A stretch of 64,000 nucleotides of DNA from Streptomyces spectabilis. GTDB lineage: Bacteria > Actinomycetota > Actinomycetes > Streptomycetales > Streptomycetaceae. This document shows, piece after piece, positions 53,227 to 60,991 of the stretch. The stretch covers positions 1,240,001 to 1,304,000 of the forward strand of contig NZ_CP023690.1 of assembly GCF_008704795.1 (NCBI RefSeq), in the 5' to 3' direction. The notes under the pieces are model-generated. The model saw only the letters and a list, made by a program, of their open reading frames with translations, searched no databases and was not told the DNA's origin. Within the stretch, counting starts at the first letter, position 1, and every line of letters starts with the position of its first letter. The position numbers were made by a program, and so were the translations under genes.

Positions 53227-54282
53227 TCAGCCGGTGGCGGGCGCCGCCTCGATCAGGCAGAACGTGTTCCCCTCCCCGAGCGGCGTCACCGAGGTCACGG
53301 TGAGGCCCGCCCGGTCGCACACCTCCGCGAACTCGTCGCGGGTGCGTTCCCTGCCGCCCACGTTCAGGAGCATGTTGAGGTCGCTCAGATAGAGCCCGGC
53401 CAGCTCGGGAGCGACCGCATCGGGCAGCAGGGGTTCCACGATCAGCACGCGTCCGCCGGGCGGGAGGGCCGCGCGGCAGTGGCCGAGGATGGTGACCGCC
53501 TGGTCGTCGTTCCAGTCGTGCAGGATGCTCTTGATCAGGTAGAGGTCGGCACCCCCCGGCACCGACCGGAAGAAGTCCCCGACCTCCAGGGAGCAGCGGT
53601 CCTCCACGCCGTGGCGCCGCAGCGTCCCCGGCGCCTGCGCCAGGCCCTCCTCGGTGTCGTACAGGACGCCGGAGAGCCCCGGGTGCTCGCGCAGCACCGA
53701 GGACAGCAGGGTGCCGTCGCCGCCGCCGATGTCGGCGACCGTGGTGAAGCGGCCGAAGTCGTAGGCGTGCGGCAGCTGGGCGGCGGTGGCGGAAGTGCTC
53801 TGGCTCATGGCCTCGTTGAACAGCGCGGACAGCTCCGGGTGCTCCTTGAGGTAGGGGAAGAAGTCCCTGCCGAAGACCGACGCAAAGGTGGTCCCGCCGG
53901 TCCGCACGCCCTCGTCCAGGTGCTCCCAGGCGCGGAGCATCACCGGCTCGGCGAAGATGCCGACCAGGGCCGCGAGCGAGTCGGGATGCCCTGGATCGAG
54001 GAGGGAGCCCGCGGGGGTCACCGCGTAGGAGTCGGGGGCGCGTTCCTGAAGGATGCCGAGGGCCGCGAGGGCGCGCAGCAGCCGGGTGGTGGCCCCCGGC
54101 TGCGTCCCGGCTTCGGCGGCCACCTCGGCGGCGTGCCGCTCCTTGTCGCCGATGATCTCGACCACCCGCAGGCGTACGGCCGCCCGCAGGGTCTGGGCCG
54201 CCAGGCTCCCCACGACGAGCTGGACCACGCGCCCGCGGTCCTCGGCGCTCGCCCTCTGGGTCTCACCGTTCGTGTCCGCCAC
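53227..54282 (-). CDS. O-methyltransferase, Methyltransf_2 family
   Basis: A 351-residue SAM-dependent small-molecule O-methyltransferase. N-terminal dimerisation/winged-helix part (QLVVGSLAAQTLRAAVRLRVVEIIG ...ATTRLLRALAALGIL), then the SAM site TVADIGGGDGTLLSSVL (residues about 180-196), acidic VGDFF, and the catalytic segment IKSILHDWNDDQA with its His about residue 250. This is the family of hydroxyneurosporene, carminomycin and mitomycin methyltransferases, typical of secondary metabolism. GTG at 54282 follows AAGGGGAG. An iron-box-like site lies 58 bp upstream. It is 18.5 kb from the NRPS operon; acting on that product is possible but unsupported. Confidence 0.88.
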   Translation of the reverse strand: MADTNGETQRASAEDRGRVVQLVVGSLAAQTLRAAVRLRVVEIIGDKERHAAEVAAEAGTQPGATTRLLRALAALGILQERAPDSYAVTPAGSLLDPGHPDSLAALVGIFAEPVMLRAWEHLDEGVRTGGTTFASVFGRDFFPYLKEHPELSALFNEAMSQSTSATAAQLPHAYDFGRFTTVADIGGGDGTLLSSVLREHPGLSGVLYDTEEGLAQAPGTLRRHGVEDRCSLEVGDFFRSVPGGADLYLIKSILHDWNDDQAVTILGHCRAALPPGGRVLIVEPLLPDAVAPELAGLYLSDLNMLLNVGGRERTRDEFAEVCDRAGLTVTSVTPLGEGNTFCLIEAAPATG

Positions 54283-54339
54283 CGTCACTCCCCTTCCGGT
54301 CGGGTCGCGCGTGCCTCGCCGCACGGACGACCATGCAAC

Positions 54340-54355
54340 TTAGGTAACCCTAACT
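54340..54355. promoter_or_regulatory. Iron-box-like (DmdR/IdeR type) site upstream of the O-methyltransferase
   Basis: TTAGGTAACCCTAACT matches the DtxR-family consensus TTAGGTTAGCCTAACCT at most positions, with the symmetric core TTAGG-TAAC-CCTAA. Located 58 bp upstream of the methyltransferase start in a short A/T-richer spot of an otherwise GC-rich region. Suggests iron-dependent repression. Confidence 0.55.
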
Positions 54356-54434
54356 CGTGCGGCCGGTGGCGAGGATCGCGATCCGGCCAACCGGGCTTCC
54401 CCGCCCCGCCGTTGCCGCCCCGGCGACCGCCCGG

Positions 54435-55229
54435 TCAGATCAGACAGGATGCCCGGGCCAGCCCCTCCAAGGCCTGGCGCCGGTCGTCCCGCCACACCAC
54501 GGCCCCCGGGCAGTGGACGGACACGACGCCGATCAGCGCGCCGGCGCGGGACAGGATCGGCACCGAGGCGACCGCGCCGACGTCGGCGTCCCGCAGGACG
54601 TCGAGGGCCGGGGTGCCGAGGAAGACCGGCGAGTGCGCCACCTCGTCGACGAAGACCGGCTCGTGGTCCTGGGCGGCCACCCCGCACGCGGTCTCCCGGT
54701 CGTCCACCGTCTCGAAGAACCTCAGGAACGGCTGCTCGAACCCGTGCTGCGCGATGATGCGCAACGCGCCGACCGCGGGGTCGAGGAGCTGGGCGTTGCC
54801 CATCGGGGCGCCCGTGATCCGCAGGGCCACCGAGAGCGCCTCGGACAGCAGCGAGCAGCGCCGCCTGCGCTCGTGGGGTGCCAGGGGTGCCGTGCGCACG
54901 CCGCGCACGAGGCGCGCCGCCTCCGCGCCCCCGCACATCTCCAGCGGGCGCAGCACCGCGCTGTGGGCTCGTGTCACCGTCAGGCCGCCGCCCGCGGCGG
55001 CGGCCTGGTCCTGCGCGTCCAGGAGGAGGTCGACACCTGCGGCGCCGCAGAAGGTCACCCGGCTCAGGTCGAGCGCGACCAGGTCGCACGCCTCCCGTGC
55101 GCGGTCGAGGGTCTTGGCGAGCACCGAGGCCGAGGAGACGTCCAGCTCGCCGGCCACGCGGATGACGACCCGGTCGTCGGCGCGGACGACCGCAAGCCGC
55201 AGGCTCTCCGACGGCTGGGACCACTCCAC
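54435..55229 (-). CDS. STAS-GAF regulatory protein
   Basis: A 264-residue two-domain protein. Residues about 10-105 form a STAS (anti-sigma antagonist-like) domain: RVVIRVAGELDVSSASVLAK, LVALDLSRVTFCGAAGVDLLLDA; the residue at the usual phospho-Ser position is in CGAAG, where Ser is replaced by Ala or Cys. Residues about 125-260 form a GAF domain (LSEALSVALRITGAPMGNAQLL, GVAAQDHEPVFVDEVAHSPVFLG, SVPILSRAGALIGVVSVH). ATG at 55229. Probably senses a signal and binds an anti-sigma or other regulator; the lost phospho-site would make it phosphorylation-independent. Confidence 0.85.
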   Translation of the reverse strand: MEWSQPSESLRLAVVRADDRVVIRVAGELDVSSASVLAKTLDRAREACDLVALDLSRVTFCGAAGVDLLLDAQDQAAAAGGGLTVTRAHSAVLRPLEMCGGAEAARLVRGVRTAPLAPHERRRRCSLLSEALSVALRITGAPMGNAQLLDPAVGALRIIAQHGFEQPFLRFFETVDDRETACGVAAQDHEPVFVDEVAHSPVFLGTPALDVLRDADVGAVASVPILSRAGALIGVVSVHCPGAVVWRDDRRQALEGLARASCLI

Positions 55230-55391
55230 GGCATCACCCCACTCCCCCGCCGACGCTCCGCCGTCACCCCCTGCGGGCCGTCCACGCTAGAACCGGAAGC
55301 CTGTGCGTTCCCGACTCTCCACCGAGCCTTGCCCGAACCGCCATCGATACGGACAAGACCGGTCGGTCGGGCATGGTTCCGCGACTGGAGC

Positions 55392-55448
55392 GGACCGGTT
55401 CTGACAGCCCGGACCGGTTCTGACGGCCGGGACCGGTTCCGACAGCCG
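55392..55448. repeat. Three tandem 19-bp direct repeats
   Basis: Three head-to-tail copies of GGACCGGTTCTGACAGCCC and close variants at 55392, 55411 and 55430 (one to three changes each). They lie in the 232-bp non-coding stretch between the STAS-GAF start and the GNAT stop, immediately before the latter on the plus strand. Could be an operator array for the STAS-GAF gene, or an inert repeat. Confidence 0.7.
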
Positions 55449-55461
55449 GGGCGGCAGCCGG

Positions 55462-56013
55462 TCACACGCTCCGAGTTCGCCACTCCGGGGCGAGGACCGC
55501 CCACTGCTGGGCGTCGTAGCGCTCGCCCTCGTACGGCCACGACGCGCGACGCACGCCCTCCAGCGTCATGCCGAGCCGCTTGGCCACCGCCGCGCTGCGC
55601 TCATTGTCCGCGCGGCAGACCCACTCCGCGCGGTGCAGACCCCGGACGGTGAACGCCCAGTCGAGAAGGGTCTCGCAGGCCTGGGTGATCAGGCCGTGCC
55701 CCTCGGCGGCGGGCTCCAGCCAGCAGCCGATCTCGCACGCGCCCGACGCGGCGTCGAAGCTCACGAACATCACGCCGCCGACCAGCGTGCCGTCGCGCCA
55801 GATGCCGTACAGGCGGGCCCCGTCCGCGGCCTGCCGCTCGGCGTACCGGCGCAGGGTGGCACGCGCGCCGTCGAGGTCGTCGGTGACGAAGGCCGCCCCG
55901 ACCCACGGCCGGATGTGCGCGCGGGCCCGGTCCAGATGGGCGGCGAACTCCTCGGCGTGCCACGGCTCCAGCGGGCACAGGCGGACGTCGTCCCGCAGCG
56001 GGAGGGCGAACAT
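55462..56013 (-). CDS. GNAT-family N-acetyltransferase (RimJ/RimL-like)
   Basis: A 183-residue GNAT of the ribosomal-protein acetyltransferase-like branch: LCPLEPWHAEEFAAHLDRARAHIRPWVG at the N-terminus, GGVMFVSFDAASGACEIGCWLEPAAEGHGLITQAC (acetyl-CoA binding strand and loop, residues about 85-120), then VRGLHRAEWVCRADNERSAAVAKRLGMTLEGV. Complete length. ATG at 56013 follows GCGAGG; an in-frame start 8 codons upstream would leave almost no spacer. Acetylates an amino group, small molecule or protein N-terminus. Divergent from a TetR gene. Confidence 0.88.
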   Translation of the reverse strand: MFALPLRDDVRLCPLEPWHAEEFAAHLDRARAHIRPWVGAAFVTDDLDGARATLRRYAERQAADGARLYGIWRDGTLVGGVMFVSFDAASGACEIGCWLEPAAEGHGLITQACETLLDWAFTVRGLHRAEWVCRADNERSAAVAKRLGMTLEGVRRASWPYEGERYDAQQWAVLAPEWRTRSV

Positions 56014-56063
56014 GAAGACCTCGCATTCACACAACACTCGTTATGACTATGTACCGTAGCAGC

Positions 56064-56672
56064 ATGCCACGCACCAAGGGAGATCACGAGGCCCGCCGCC
56101 GCGACGTGTCCGAGGCGGTCTGGCGGGTGCTCGCCGCGCACGGCTTCGGCGGCCTGACCCTGCGCGCCGTCGCCGCCGAGCTCGGCGCCAGCACCGGCCT
56201 GCTCACGCACTACTTCCCGGCCAAGCGCGACCTGGTCGCGCACGCCCTCGACCTGCTCGACCGGCGCAGCGCGGCCCGCCCCCGGCGCGCCGGGGGCCCT
56301 GGCCTCGCGGCCGTGCGCGCCGCGCTGCTCGGCGTCCTGCCGCTGACCGCCGAGGCGACCGACAGCAACCGCATCTGGGTGTCCTCCTGGGACACCGCGC
56401 TCGCCGACCCCGGCCTGAGCGAGGAGTACGCACGCAAGTACGCGCGCAGCAGGGACAAGCTGTGCGCGCTGGTCGCCACGGCGCAGGAGCGCGGCGAACT
56501 GCCCGCCGGTGACCCCGCGCGCATCGCCGCGGGCGCGCAGTCCTTCGTGCTCGGTCTGGTGGTGCAGGCCTTGTTCGCCCCGGCGGCGTTCTCGCCGCAG
56601 CACCAGGTCGAGCTCCTGGACGACTACCTCGCCGGGCTCGCGGCGGGGCCGTCGGCGGACAGCCCGAACTGA
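56064..56672 (+). CDS. TetR-family regulator divergent from GNAT
   Basis: A 202-residue TetR protein: GDHEARRRDVSEAVWRVLAAHG, then GLTLRAVAAELGASTGLLTHYFPAKRDLVAHAL (HTH about residues 30-55), and a C-terminal ligand domain (TetR_C_6/BetI-like). ATG at 56064 begins the conserved MPRTKG N-terminus; ATGs at 56043 and 56049 are in frame, but none has a ribosome site and the T/A-rich TATGACTATGTACC there looks like a -10 region, so the mRNA may be leaderless. Likely represses itself and the GNAT gene in the 50-bp gap. Confidence 0.85.
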   Translation: MPRTKGDHEARRRDVSEAVWRVLAAHGFGGLTLRAVAAELGASTGLLTHYFPAKRDLVAHALDLLDRRSAARPRRAGGPGLAAVRAALLGVLPLTAEATDSNRIWVSSWDTALADPGLSEEYARKYARSRDKLCALVATAQERGELPAGDPARIAAGAQSFVLGLVVQALFAPAAFSPQHQVELLDDYLAGLAAGPSADSPN

Positions 56673-56843
56673 CGAGGGCCGGGGGGGCGCCGTCCCTCTG
56701 CGGAGCTACGGACGACATGGCCCGCTGGCGGGACGCGGGGCCGGGCCGGTGCCCCGTAGCCTCCCTTCCGGGCGCGCCGACAGCCGTGCTCCCGCCCCGC
56801 CCGCCCCGCCCTCCCGCACGGCGACCACCCGAGGACGCCCGCC

Positions 56844-58127
56844 ATGCCCCGTCATCGCCCTCCGCTTCACCCCCCGCACGAGGCCGCCGTTCCGGCGGCG
56901 GCCCGGCCCACGGTCCGCGGGCTGCGCGACGACCTGTCGAGCGCCCGGCCCCTGCCGCTGCCGCCCTGGTCCTGGCCGCGCGGCCTGCGGTGGCTGCCGC
57001 ACACCCTGGTCGTCCTCGCCGCCGTCGCGGTGGCGGCGACCGGCGCCGATCCGCCGGCCCGGCTCCTGGCCGTCGGGCACGCGGCCTGCTGGCCGGTGGC
57101 GCTGCGCCGCCCCGTGCCCGCGTGGTGGCTTTCGACGGCGTTCTTCGTCGTCATCGCCGTGGCCCATCCGCCCACGCCCGCCAACGAGGTGTGGGCCTGG
57201 ACCGTGCAGGCAGGAGCGCTCTTCCTGCTCGCCCTTCGGGTCCGGCCGACCTCGGCGGCCGTGGCGGCGGGCATCGGCGCCGCGGTCGGGGTGGTCCTGA
57301 AGCTCACCGGAGGCACCGTCGGATCGTGGGACCTCGTGCTCTTCGGCCTCACGCTGTTCGCCGTGGCGGTCCTGGTCGGCGGCGTGGCCCGGGGGCGCAG
57401 GGAGGACCGGGCCCGGCTCGCCGCGCAGATCGCCGCCACGGCGCGGGAGCGTGCCGTGCGCACCGTCCTGGAGGAGCGCGCCCGGATCGCCCGCGAGCTG
57501 CACGACGTCGTCGCCCATCACTTGTCGCTCATCTCCATCCAGGCCGACGCGGCGCCCTACCGCGTCCCCGACCCGCCGCCGGAGCTCGCCGCCGAGTTCG
57601 CCTCGATCCGCGCCAACGCCCTGGAGGGCCTGGCCGAACTGCGGCACCTGCTGGGCCTGTTGCGCGCCGACGCCCCCGGCGAGGGCGCGGCGGTCACCGC
57701 GCCTCAGCCCTCGCTCGCCGAGCTCGACGCGCTCCTCGCGCACGTGCGCGCGGCGGGGCTCGCCGTCGCCGCCCGCGTCGAGGGCGCCCGCCGGCCGCTG
57801 CCGCCGGGGGTGGAGCTCTCGGCGTACCGCATCGTGCAGGAGGCGCTCAGCAACACTCTGCGCCACGCCCCCGGCGCCGGGGCGGAGGTCGAACTCCGCT
57901 ACGCGCCGACCGCGTTGCGGCTGCGCGTCACCAACGGGCCCGCCGTCCGGGCCGTGGTCCCCGCGCCCGGCGGCGGCCACGGCCTCACCGGCATGCGCGA
58001 ACGTGCCGCGATGCTGGCGGGCGACGTCGTCACCGGGCCGCTGCCGGACGGGGGCTGGGAGGTCACCGCCGTCCTTCCGGTGCGCCCCGCCCCGGCCCCC
58101 ACCACGGACAAGGACTCCCCCGCATGA
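56844..58127 (+). CDS. NarL-type sensor histidine kinase (HisKA_3)
   Basis: A 427-residue kinase. Four to six hydrophobic segments between residues about 50 and 190 (LPHTLVVLAAVAVAATGA, AWWLSTAFFVVIAVAHPP, GSWDLVLFGLTLFAVAVLVGGVA) form the membrane sensor; the phospho-acceptor His is in IARELHDVVAHHLSL (about residue 219); the ATPase region has IVQEALSNTLRHAP (N-box) and GGHGLTGMRERA (G-box). DUF1707-like extracytoplasmic domains are absent. Overlaps the response regulator as ATGA. Signal unknown. Confidence 0.92.
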   Translation: MPRHRPPLHPPHEAAVPAAARPTVRGLRDDLSSARPLPLPPWSWPRGLRWLPHTLVVLAAVAVAATGADPPARLLAVGHAACWPVALRRPVPAWWLSTAFFVVIAVAHPPTPANEVWAWTVQAGALFLLALRVRPTSAAVAAGIGAAVGVVLKLTGGTVGSWDLVLFGLTLFAVAVLVGGVARGRREDRARLAAQIAATARERAVRTVLEERARIARELHDVVAHHLSLISIQADAAPYRVPDPPPELAAEFASIRANALEGLAELRHLLGLLRADAPGEGAAVTAPQPSLAELDALLAHVRAAGLAVAARVEGARRPLPPGVELSAYRIVQEALSNTLRHAPGAGAEVELRYAPTALRLRVTNGPAVRAVVPAPGGGHGLTGMRERAAMLAGDVVTGPLPDGGWEVTAVLPVRPAPAPTTDKDSPA

Positions 58128-58795
58128 CGATCCGCGTGCTGATCGCCGACGACCAGGCCATGGTGCGCGAGGCCTTCTCCGTTCTGCTCGGCGCCCAGCC
58201 GGACCTCGCCGTCGTGGCCGCGGTCGAGGACGGCGCCGCGGCCGTGGCCCGGACCGCGGAACTGCGGCCCGACGTCGTCGTGATGGACATCCGCATGCCC
58301 GGCCTCGACGGCATCGAGGCGACCCGGCGCATCACCGCCGACCCCACTTCGTCGGCGAAGGTCCTGGTCCTGACCACCTTCAACCTCGACGAGTACGTGT
58401 ACGAGGCGCTGCGCGCCGGGGCGAGCGGCTTCCTTCTCAAGGAGGCCTCCGGCCTGGAGCTCGCCGACGGCATCAGGGTGGTGGCCCGCGGCGACGCGCT
58501 CCTGTCCCCGGCGCTCACCAAGCGGCTCATCACCGAGTTCGCCCGCACCGGCCCGGCGGCGAGGCGGCCCACCGGCGCGGCCGTCGACCGGCTCACCTCG
58601 CGCGAGACCGAAGTCCTCGTCCAGGTCGCCCAGGGCCTGTCCAACGCGGAGATCGCCACGGCCCTGACCGTCGCAGAGGAGACCGTCAAGACGCACGTCG
58701 GCCGGATCCTGCACAAGCTGGCCCTGCGCGACCGCACCCAGGCCGCCGTCTTCGCGTACGAGTCGGGACTGGTCACGCCGGGCACCACGGCGTGA
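58124..58795 (+). CDS. NarL/FixJ-type response regulator, partner of the upstream kinase
   Basis: A 223-residue regulator: phospho-acceptor Asp55 in VVVMDIRMPG, GASGFLLKEAS, and LuxR-type HTH LTSRETEVLVQVAQGLSNAEIATALTVAEETVKTHVGRIL. ATG at 58124 overlaps the kinase stop, so the pair is one transcription-translation unit. The open frame extends far upstream over the kinase gene in another frame and is not coding. Targets unknown. Confidence 0.94.
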   Translation: MTIRVLIADDQAMVREAFSVLLGAQPDLAVVAAVEDGAAAVARTAELRPDVVVMDIRMPGLDGIEATRRITADPTSSAKVLVLTTFNLDEYVYEALRAGASGFLLKEASGLELADGIRVVARGDALLSPALTKRLITEFARTGPAARRPTGAAVDRLTSRETEVLVQVAQGLSNAEIATALTVAEETVKTHVGRILHKLALRDRTQAAVFAYESGLVTPGTTA

Positions 58796-58833
58796 CGCCC
58801 GGGGCCGCGCAGCAGGCCCCGGGCGCAAACCGC

Positions 58834-58864
58834 TTGCTTCGAGTGCACTCGAACGCTTTAGCGT
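58834..58864 (+). promoter_or_regulatory. MerR-type promoter with perfect 16-bp palindrome
   Basis: -35 TTGCTT (58834-58839) and -10 TAGCGT (58859-58864) are 19 bp apart, the long spacing typical of MerR-family activation. The spacer contains the perfect palindrome TTCGAGTGCACTCGAA (58838-58853). The first ATG after it is only 7 nt beyond the -10. Serves the small ORF and the aldo-keto reductase gene. Confidence 0.75.
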
Positions 58865-58871
58865 GATCGTC

Positions 58872-58997
58872 ATGACGGTGACCGAAAACGCCCCCGTGGC
58901 GTACACGATCAGCGCCGAGCTGCGGGGCGCCTTGACCGTCCTCGACGCCACAATCGACTTCTACTCGGGCGCCCGCCGTGCGCCGGAAGGGGCCTGA
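58872..58997 (+). CDS. 41-residue ORF, possibly leaderless
   Basis: ATG at 58872 is 7 nt after the -10, so transcription would start at or near the ATG (leaderless mRNA). Sequence starts MTVTENAPVAYTISAEL and ends ARRAPEGA. It reads through to TGA at 58997, 8 bp before the aldo-keto reductase ATG. No family recognised. It may be a small protein, a remnant of a lost gene, or just the leader of the reductase mRNA; the GAAGGGGCC at 58986 would serve as ribosome site for the reductase. Confidence 0.4.
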   Translation: MTVTENAPVAYTISAELRGALTVLDATIDFYSGARRAPEGA

Positions 58998-59005
58998 GCG
59001 CCACC

Positions 59006-60037
59006 ATGAACACCTCCATCGAACCGATCGCCACGGTCCGCCTCGGCACCGGCGGCCCCCTCGTCGGCGTCCAGGGCTTCGGCGCCATGGGCATCAGCTC
59101 CGCCTACGGGCACACGGACGACGCGGCGGCCCGCGACACCCTGAAGGCGACCGTCGAGGCGGGCGTCACCCTCATCGACACGGCCGACATGTACGGCACC
59201 GGCGCCAACGAGGAGTTCCTCGCGCCGTTCGTCGCCGCGCACCGCGACCACATCACCCTGGCCACCAAGTTCGGCATCCAGACCCGCGCCGACGACCCCG
59301 CCCACCGGACCGTCCGCAACGAGCCGGCCTACATCCGCGAGGCCGTCGAGGGCAGCCTGCGCCGCCTGGGCGTCGAGGTCATCGACCTGTACTACATGCA
59401 CCGCAGGGACCCCGCGGTCCCGCTCGCCGAGTCCGTCGGCGCCATGGCCGAACTGGTGCGGGCGGGCAAGGTCAAGCACCTCGGCCTGAGCGAGGTCACC
59501 GGTGCCGAGCTGCGCGAGGCGCACGCCGTGCACCCCATCACGGCCGTGCAGTCGGAGTGGTCGGTCTTCAGCCGGGACGTCGAGTACAGCGTCGTGGGCG
59601 CGGCGGCCGAGCTCGGGGTCGCCTTCGTGCCGTACTCGCCGCTCGGGCGCGGCTTCCTGACGGGTGCCTTCACCGACGCGGGCGCCGAGCTGTCCAGCGA
59701 CGACTTCCGCCAGTCGATGCCGCGCCTGACCGGTGCCAACGCCACGGCGAACGCGGCACTCCTGGCGCCCCTGCGCGAGATCGCGGCCGAGCGCGGCGCC
59801 ACCACCGCGCAGATCGCCCTGGCCTGGGTGCAGCAGCGGGCCGAGGCGCACGGCCTCGCGGTGGTGCCGATCCCCGGCACCCGCAAGCGCGGCCGCCTCC
59901 TGGAGAACGCCGCGGCCACCAGGATCACGCTGGCCCCGGAGGAACTCGCGCTCCTGGAGCCGATCGCGGAGAAGGTGGCGGGCGACCGCTACCCGGACAT
60001 GTCCTTCACCTCCGCGGCACGGGAGACCCAGGCCTGA
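59006..60037 (+). CDS. Aldo/keto reductase
   Basis: A 343-residue AKR of the YajO/YghZ-like (AKR13-type) branch. The TIM barrel has the tetrad residues: Asp in LIDTADMYG, Tyr of MYGTG, Lys in LATKFG, His in LYYMHRRD. C-terminal cofactor segment VVPIPGTRKRGRLLENAAA binds NADPH. Downstream of a MerR-type promoter, so probably induced by an electrophile or drug and reducing carbonyls with NADPH. Convergent with the methyltransferase gene, 1 bp apart. Confidence 0.92.
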   Translation: MNTSIEPIATVRLGTGGPLVGVQGFGAMGISSAYGHTDDAAARDTLKATVEAGVTLIDTADMYGTGANEEFLAPFVAAHRDHITLATKFGIQTRADDPAHRTVRNEPAYIREAVEGSLRRLGVEVIDLYYMHRRDPAVPLAESVGAMAELVRAGKVKHLGLSEVTGAELREAHAVHPITAVQSEWSVFSRDVEYSVVGAAAELGVAFVPYSPLGRGFLTGAFTDAGAELSSDDFRQSMPRLTGANATANAALLAPLREIAAERGATTAQIALAWVQQRAEAHGLAVVPIPGTRKRGRLLENAAATRITLAPEELALLEPIAEKVAGDRYPDMSFTSAARETQA

Positions 60038-60038
60038 C

Positions 60039-60884
60039 TCAGGCCGGGCGACGGGCCGTCAGGAGCCTTCCGGCGCCGCGCAGTCGGAGGCCTTCGGGGG
60101 TCTCGTGGCGCCGGAGCCGCTCGGCGAGGCGCACGTGGGCGAGGGCCCGCGCGTCCGCGTCGACCTGCTCCAGCAGATGGCGGCCAGGTCCCGATTCGAG
60201 CATGAAGCGGGCCGCGTCCTCGGCGTCGCGGCCCCAGGTCCCGTACGCCTGGACGCGTTCGGCCCGTACGTCGTGGAACCCGGCCGCGGTGAGCAGGCCC
60301 GTCGCGGTGCCGGCGTCGGCCAGGGAGAACATGCCCGGCCCTCCGGTCGCGCCGAACCCCCGCAGCGGCAGGATGTCGTCGAGCGCGCCGAAGGCCCGCA
60401 GCCACTCGGTGCCCTCGGGTTCGGCGGTGCTGAGGAAGACCACCCGGCCGCCGGGCCGCAGCGCGCGGGCGACGTTGGTGAACGCGGCGACCGGGTCGGT
60501 GAAGAACATGACGCCGAAGCGGCTGATGGCCACGTCGAAGGAGTCGGGGGCGAGCGGGTGGACCTGGGCGTCGCCGTGCTCGAAGGAGACGTTGGCGACG
60601 CCCTCGTCGGCCGCCCGCGCCCGGGCGCGCTCCAGCATGGGCGCGGACAGGTCGAGGCCGAGCGCGCGCCCCGGCCCGACGGCGCGGGCGGCGAGCCGGG
60701 TGGTGGCTCCGGCCCCGCAGCCGACGTCCAGGACGTGTTCACCGGCGCGGAGGGCGGCGGCGTCGAGCAGCGGCCGGTCGAAGCCGCCGTTGACGGCGTT
60801 CCAGCGGTCCTGGTGGGCGGCCCAGTGGGCGCCCTCGTAGCCGTTCCATGCCTGTGCCTGGGCGGTGTTGGCGATGCCGTGCAT
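60039..60884 (-). CDS. Class I SAM-dependent methyltransferase (UbiE/Methyltransf_11-type)
   Basis: A 281-residue methyltransferase. N-terminal QAQAWNGYEGAHWAAHQDRWNAVN is typical of a small-molecule methyltransferase subfamily; SAM motifs are HVLDVGCGAGATTRLAARAVG (residues about 50-70), LGLDLSAPML, EHGDAQVHPL and DVAISRFGVMFF. Divergent from a TetR gene; two operators lie in the 107-bp gap, the first 40 bp before this ATG. It is therefore probably the target of that regulator. Substrate not readable. Confidence 0.88.
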   Translation of the reverse strand: MHGIANTAQAQAWNGYEGAHWAAHQDRWNAVNGGFDRPLLDAAALRAGEHVLDVGCGAGATTRLAARAVGPGRALGLDLSAPMLERARARAADEGVANVSFEHGDAQVHPLAPDSFDVAISRFGVMFFTDPVAAFTNVARALRPGGRVVFLSTAEPEGTEWLRAFGALDDILPLRGFGATGGPGMFSLADAGTATGLLTAAGFHDVRAERVQAYGTWGRDAEDAARFMLESGPGRHLLEQVDADARALAHVRLAERLRRHETPEGLRLRGAGRLLTARRPA

Positions 60885-60923
60885 GCGAGATGACCTCCAG
60901 CGGTGCGGCCCCGCACCCTAGAA

Positions 60924-60961
60924 TGGGCAAGTGCCCAAATAGTATGGGCGCACGCCCATAC
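60924..60961. promoter_or_regulatory. Twin TetR operators between methyltransferase and TetR genes
   Basis: Site 1: TGGGCA-AG-TGCCCA (60924-60937). Site 2: GTATGGGCG-CA-CGCCCATAC (60942-60961), perfect 9-bp arms. Both share the TGGGC/GCCCA core and are centred 21 bp apart, so two dimers would bind the same face of the helix. Confidence 0.75.
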
Positions 60962-60991
60962 TGGCAATCGCCTTGTCCTGGGAGGGACTTG

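Noticed and set aside
53227..54282. The O-methyltransferase as the missing methylase of a methoxymalonyl-ACP pathway
   Set aside because: It is 18.5 kb from the operon and belongs to the Methyltransf_2 family, whereas FkbG-type enzymes are small class I methyltransferases normally inside the cassette.
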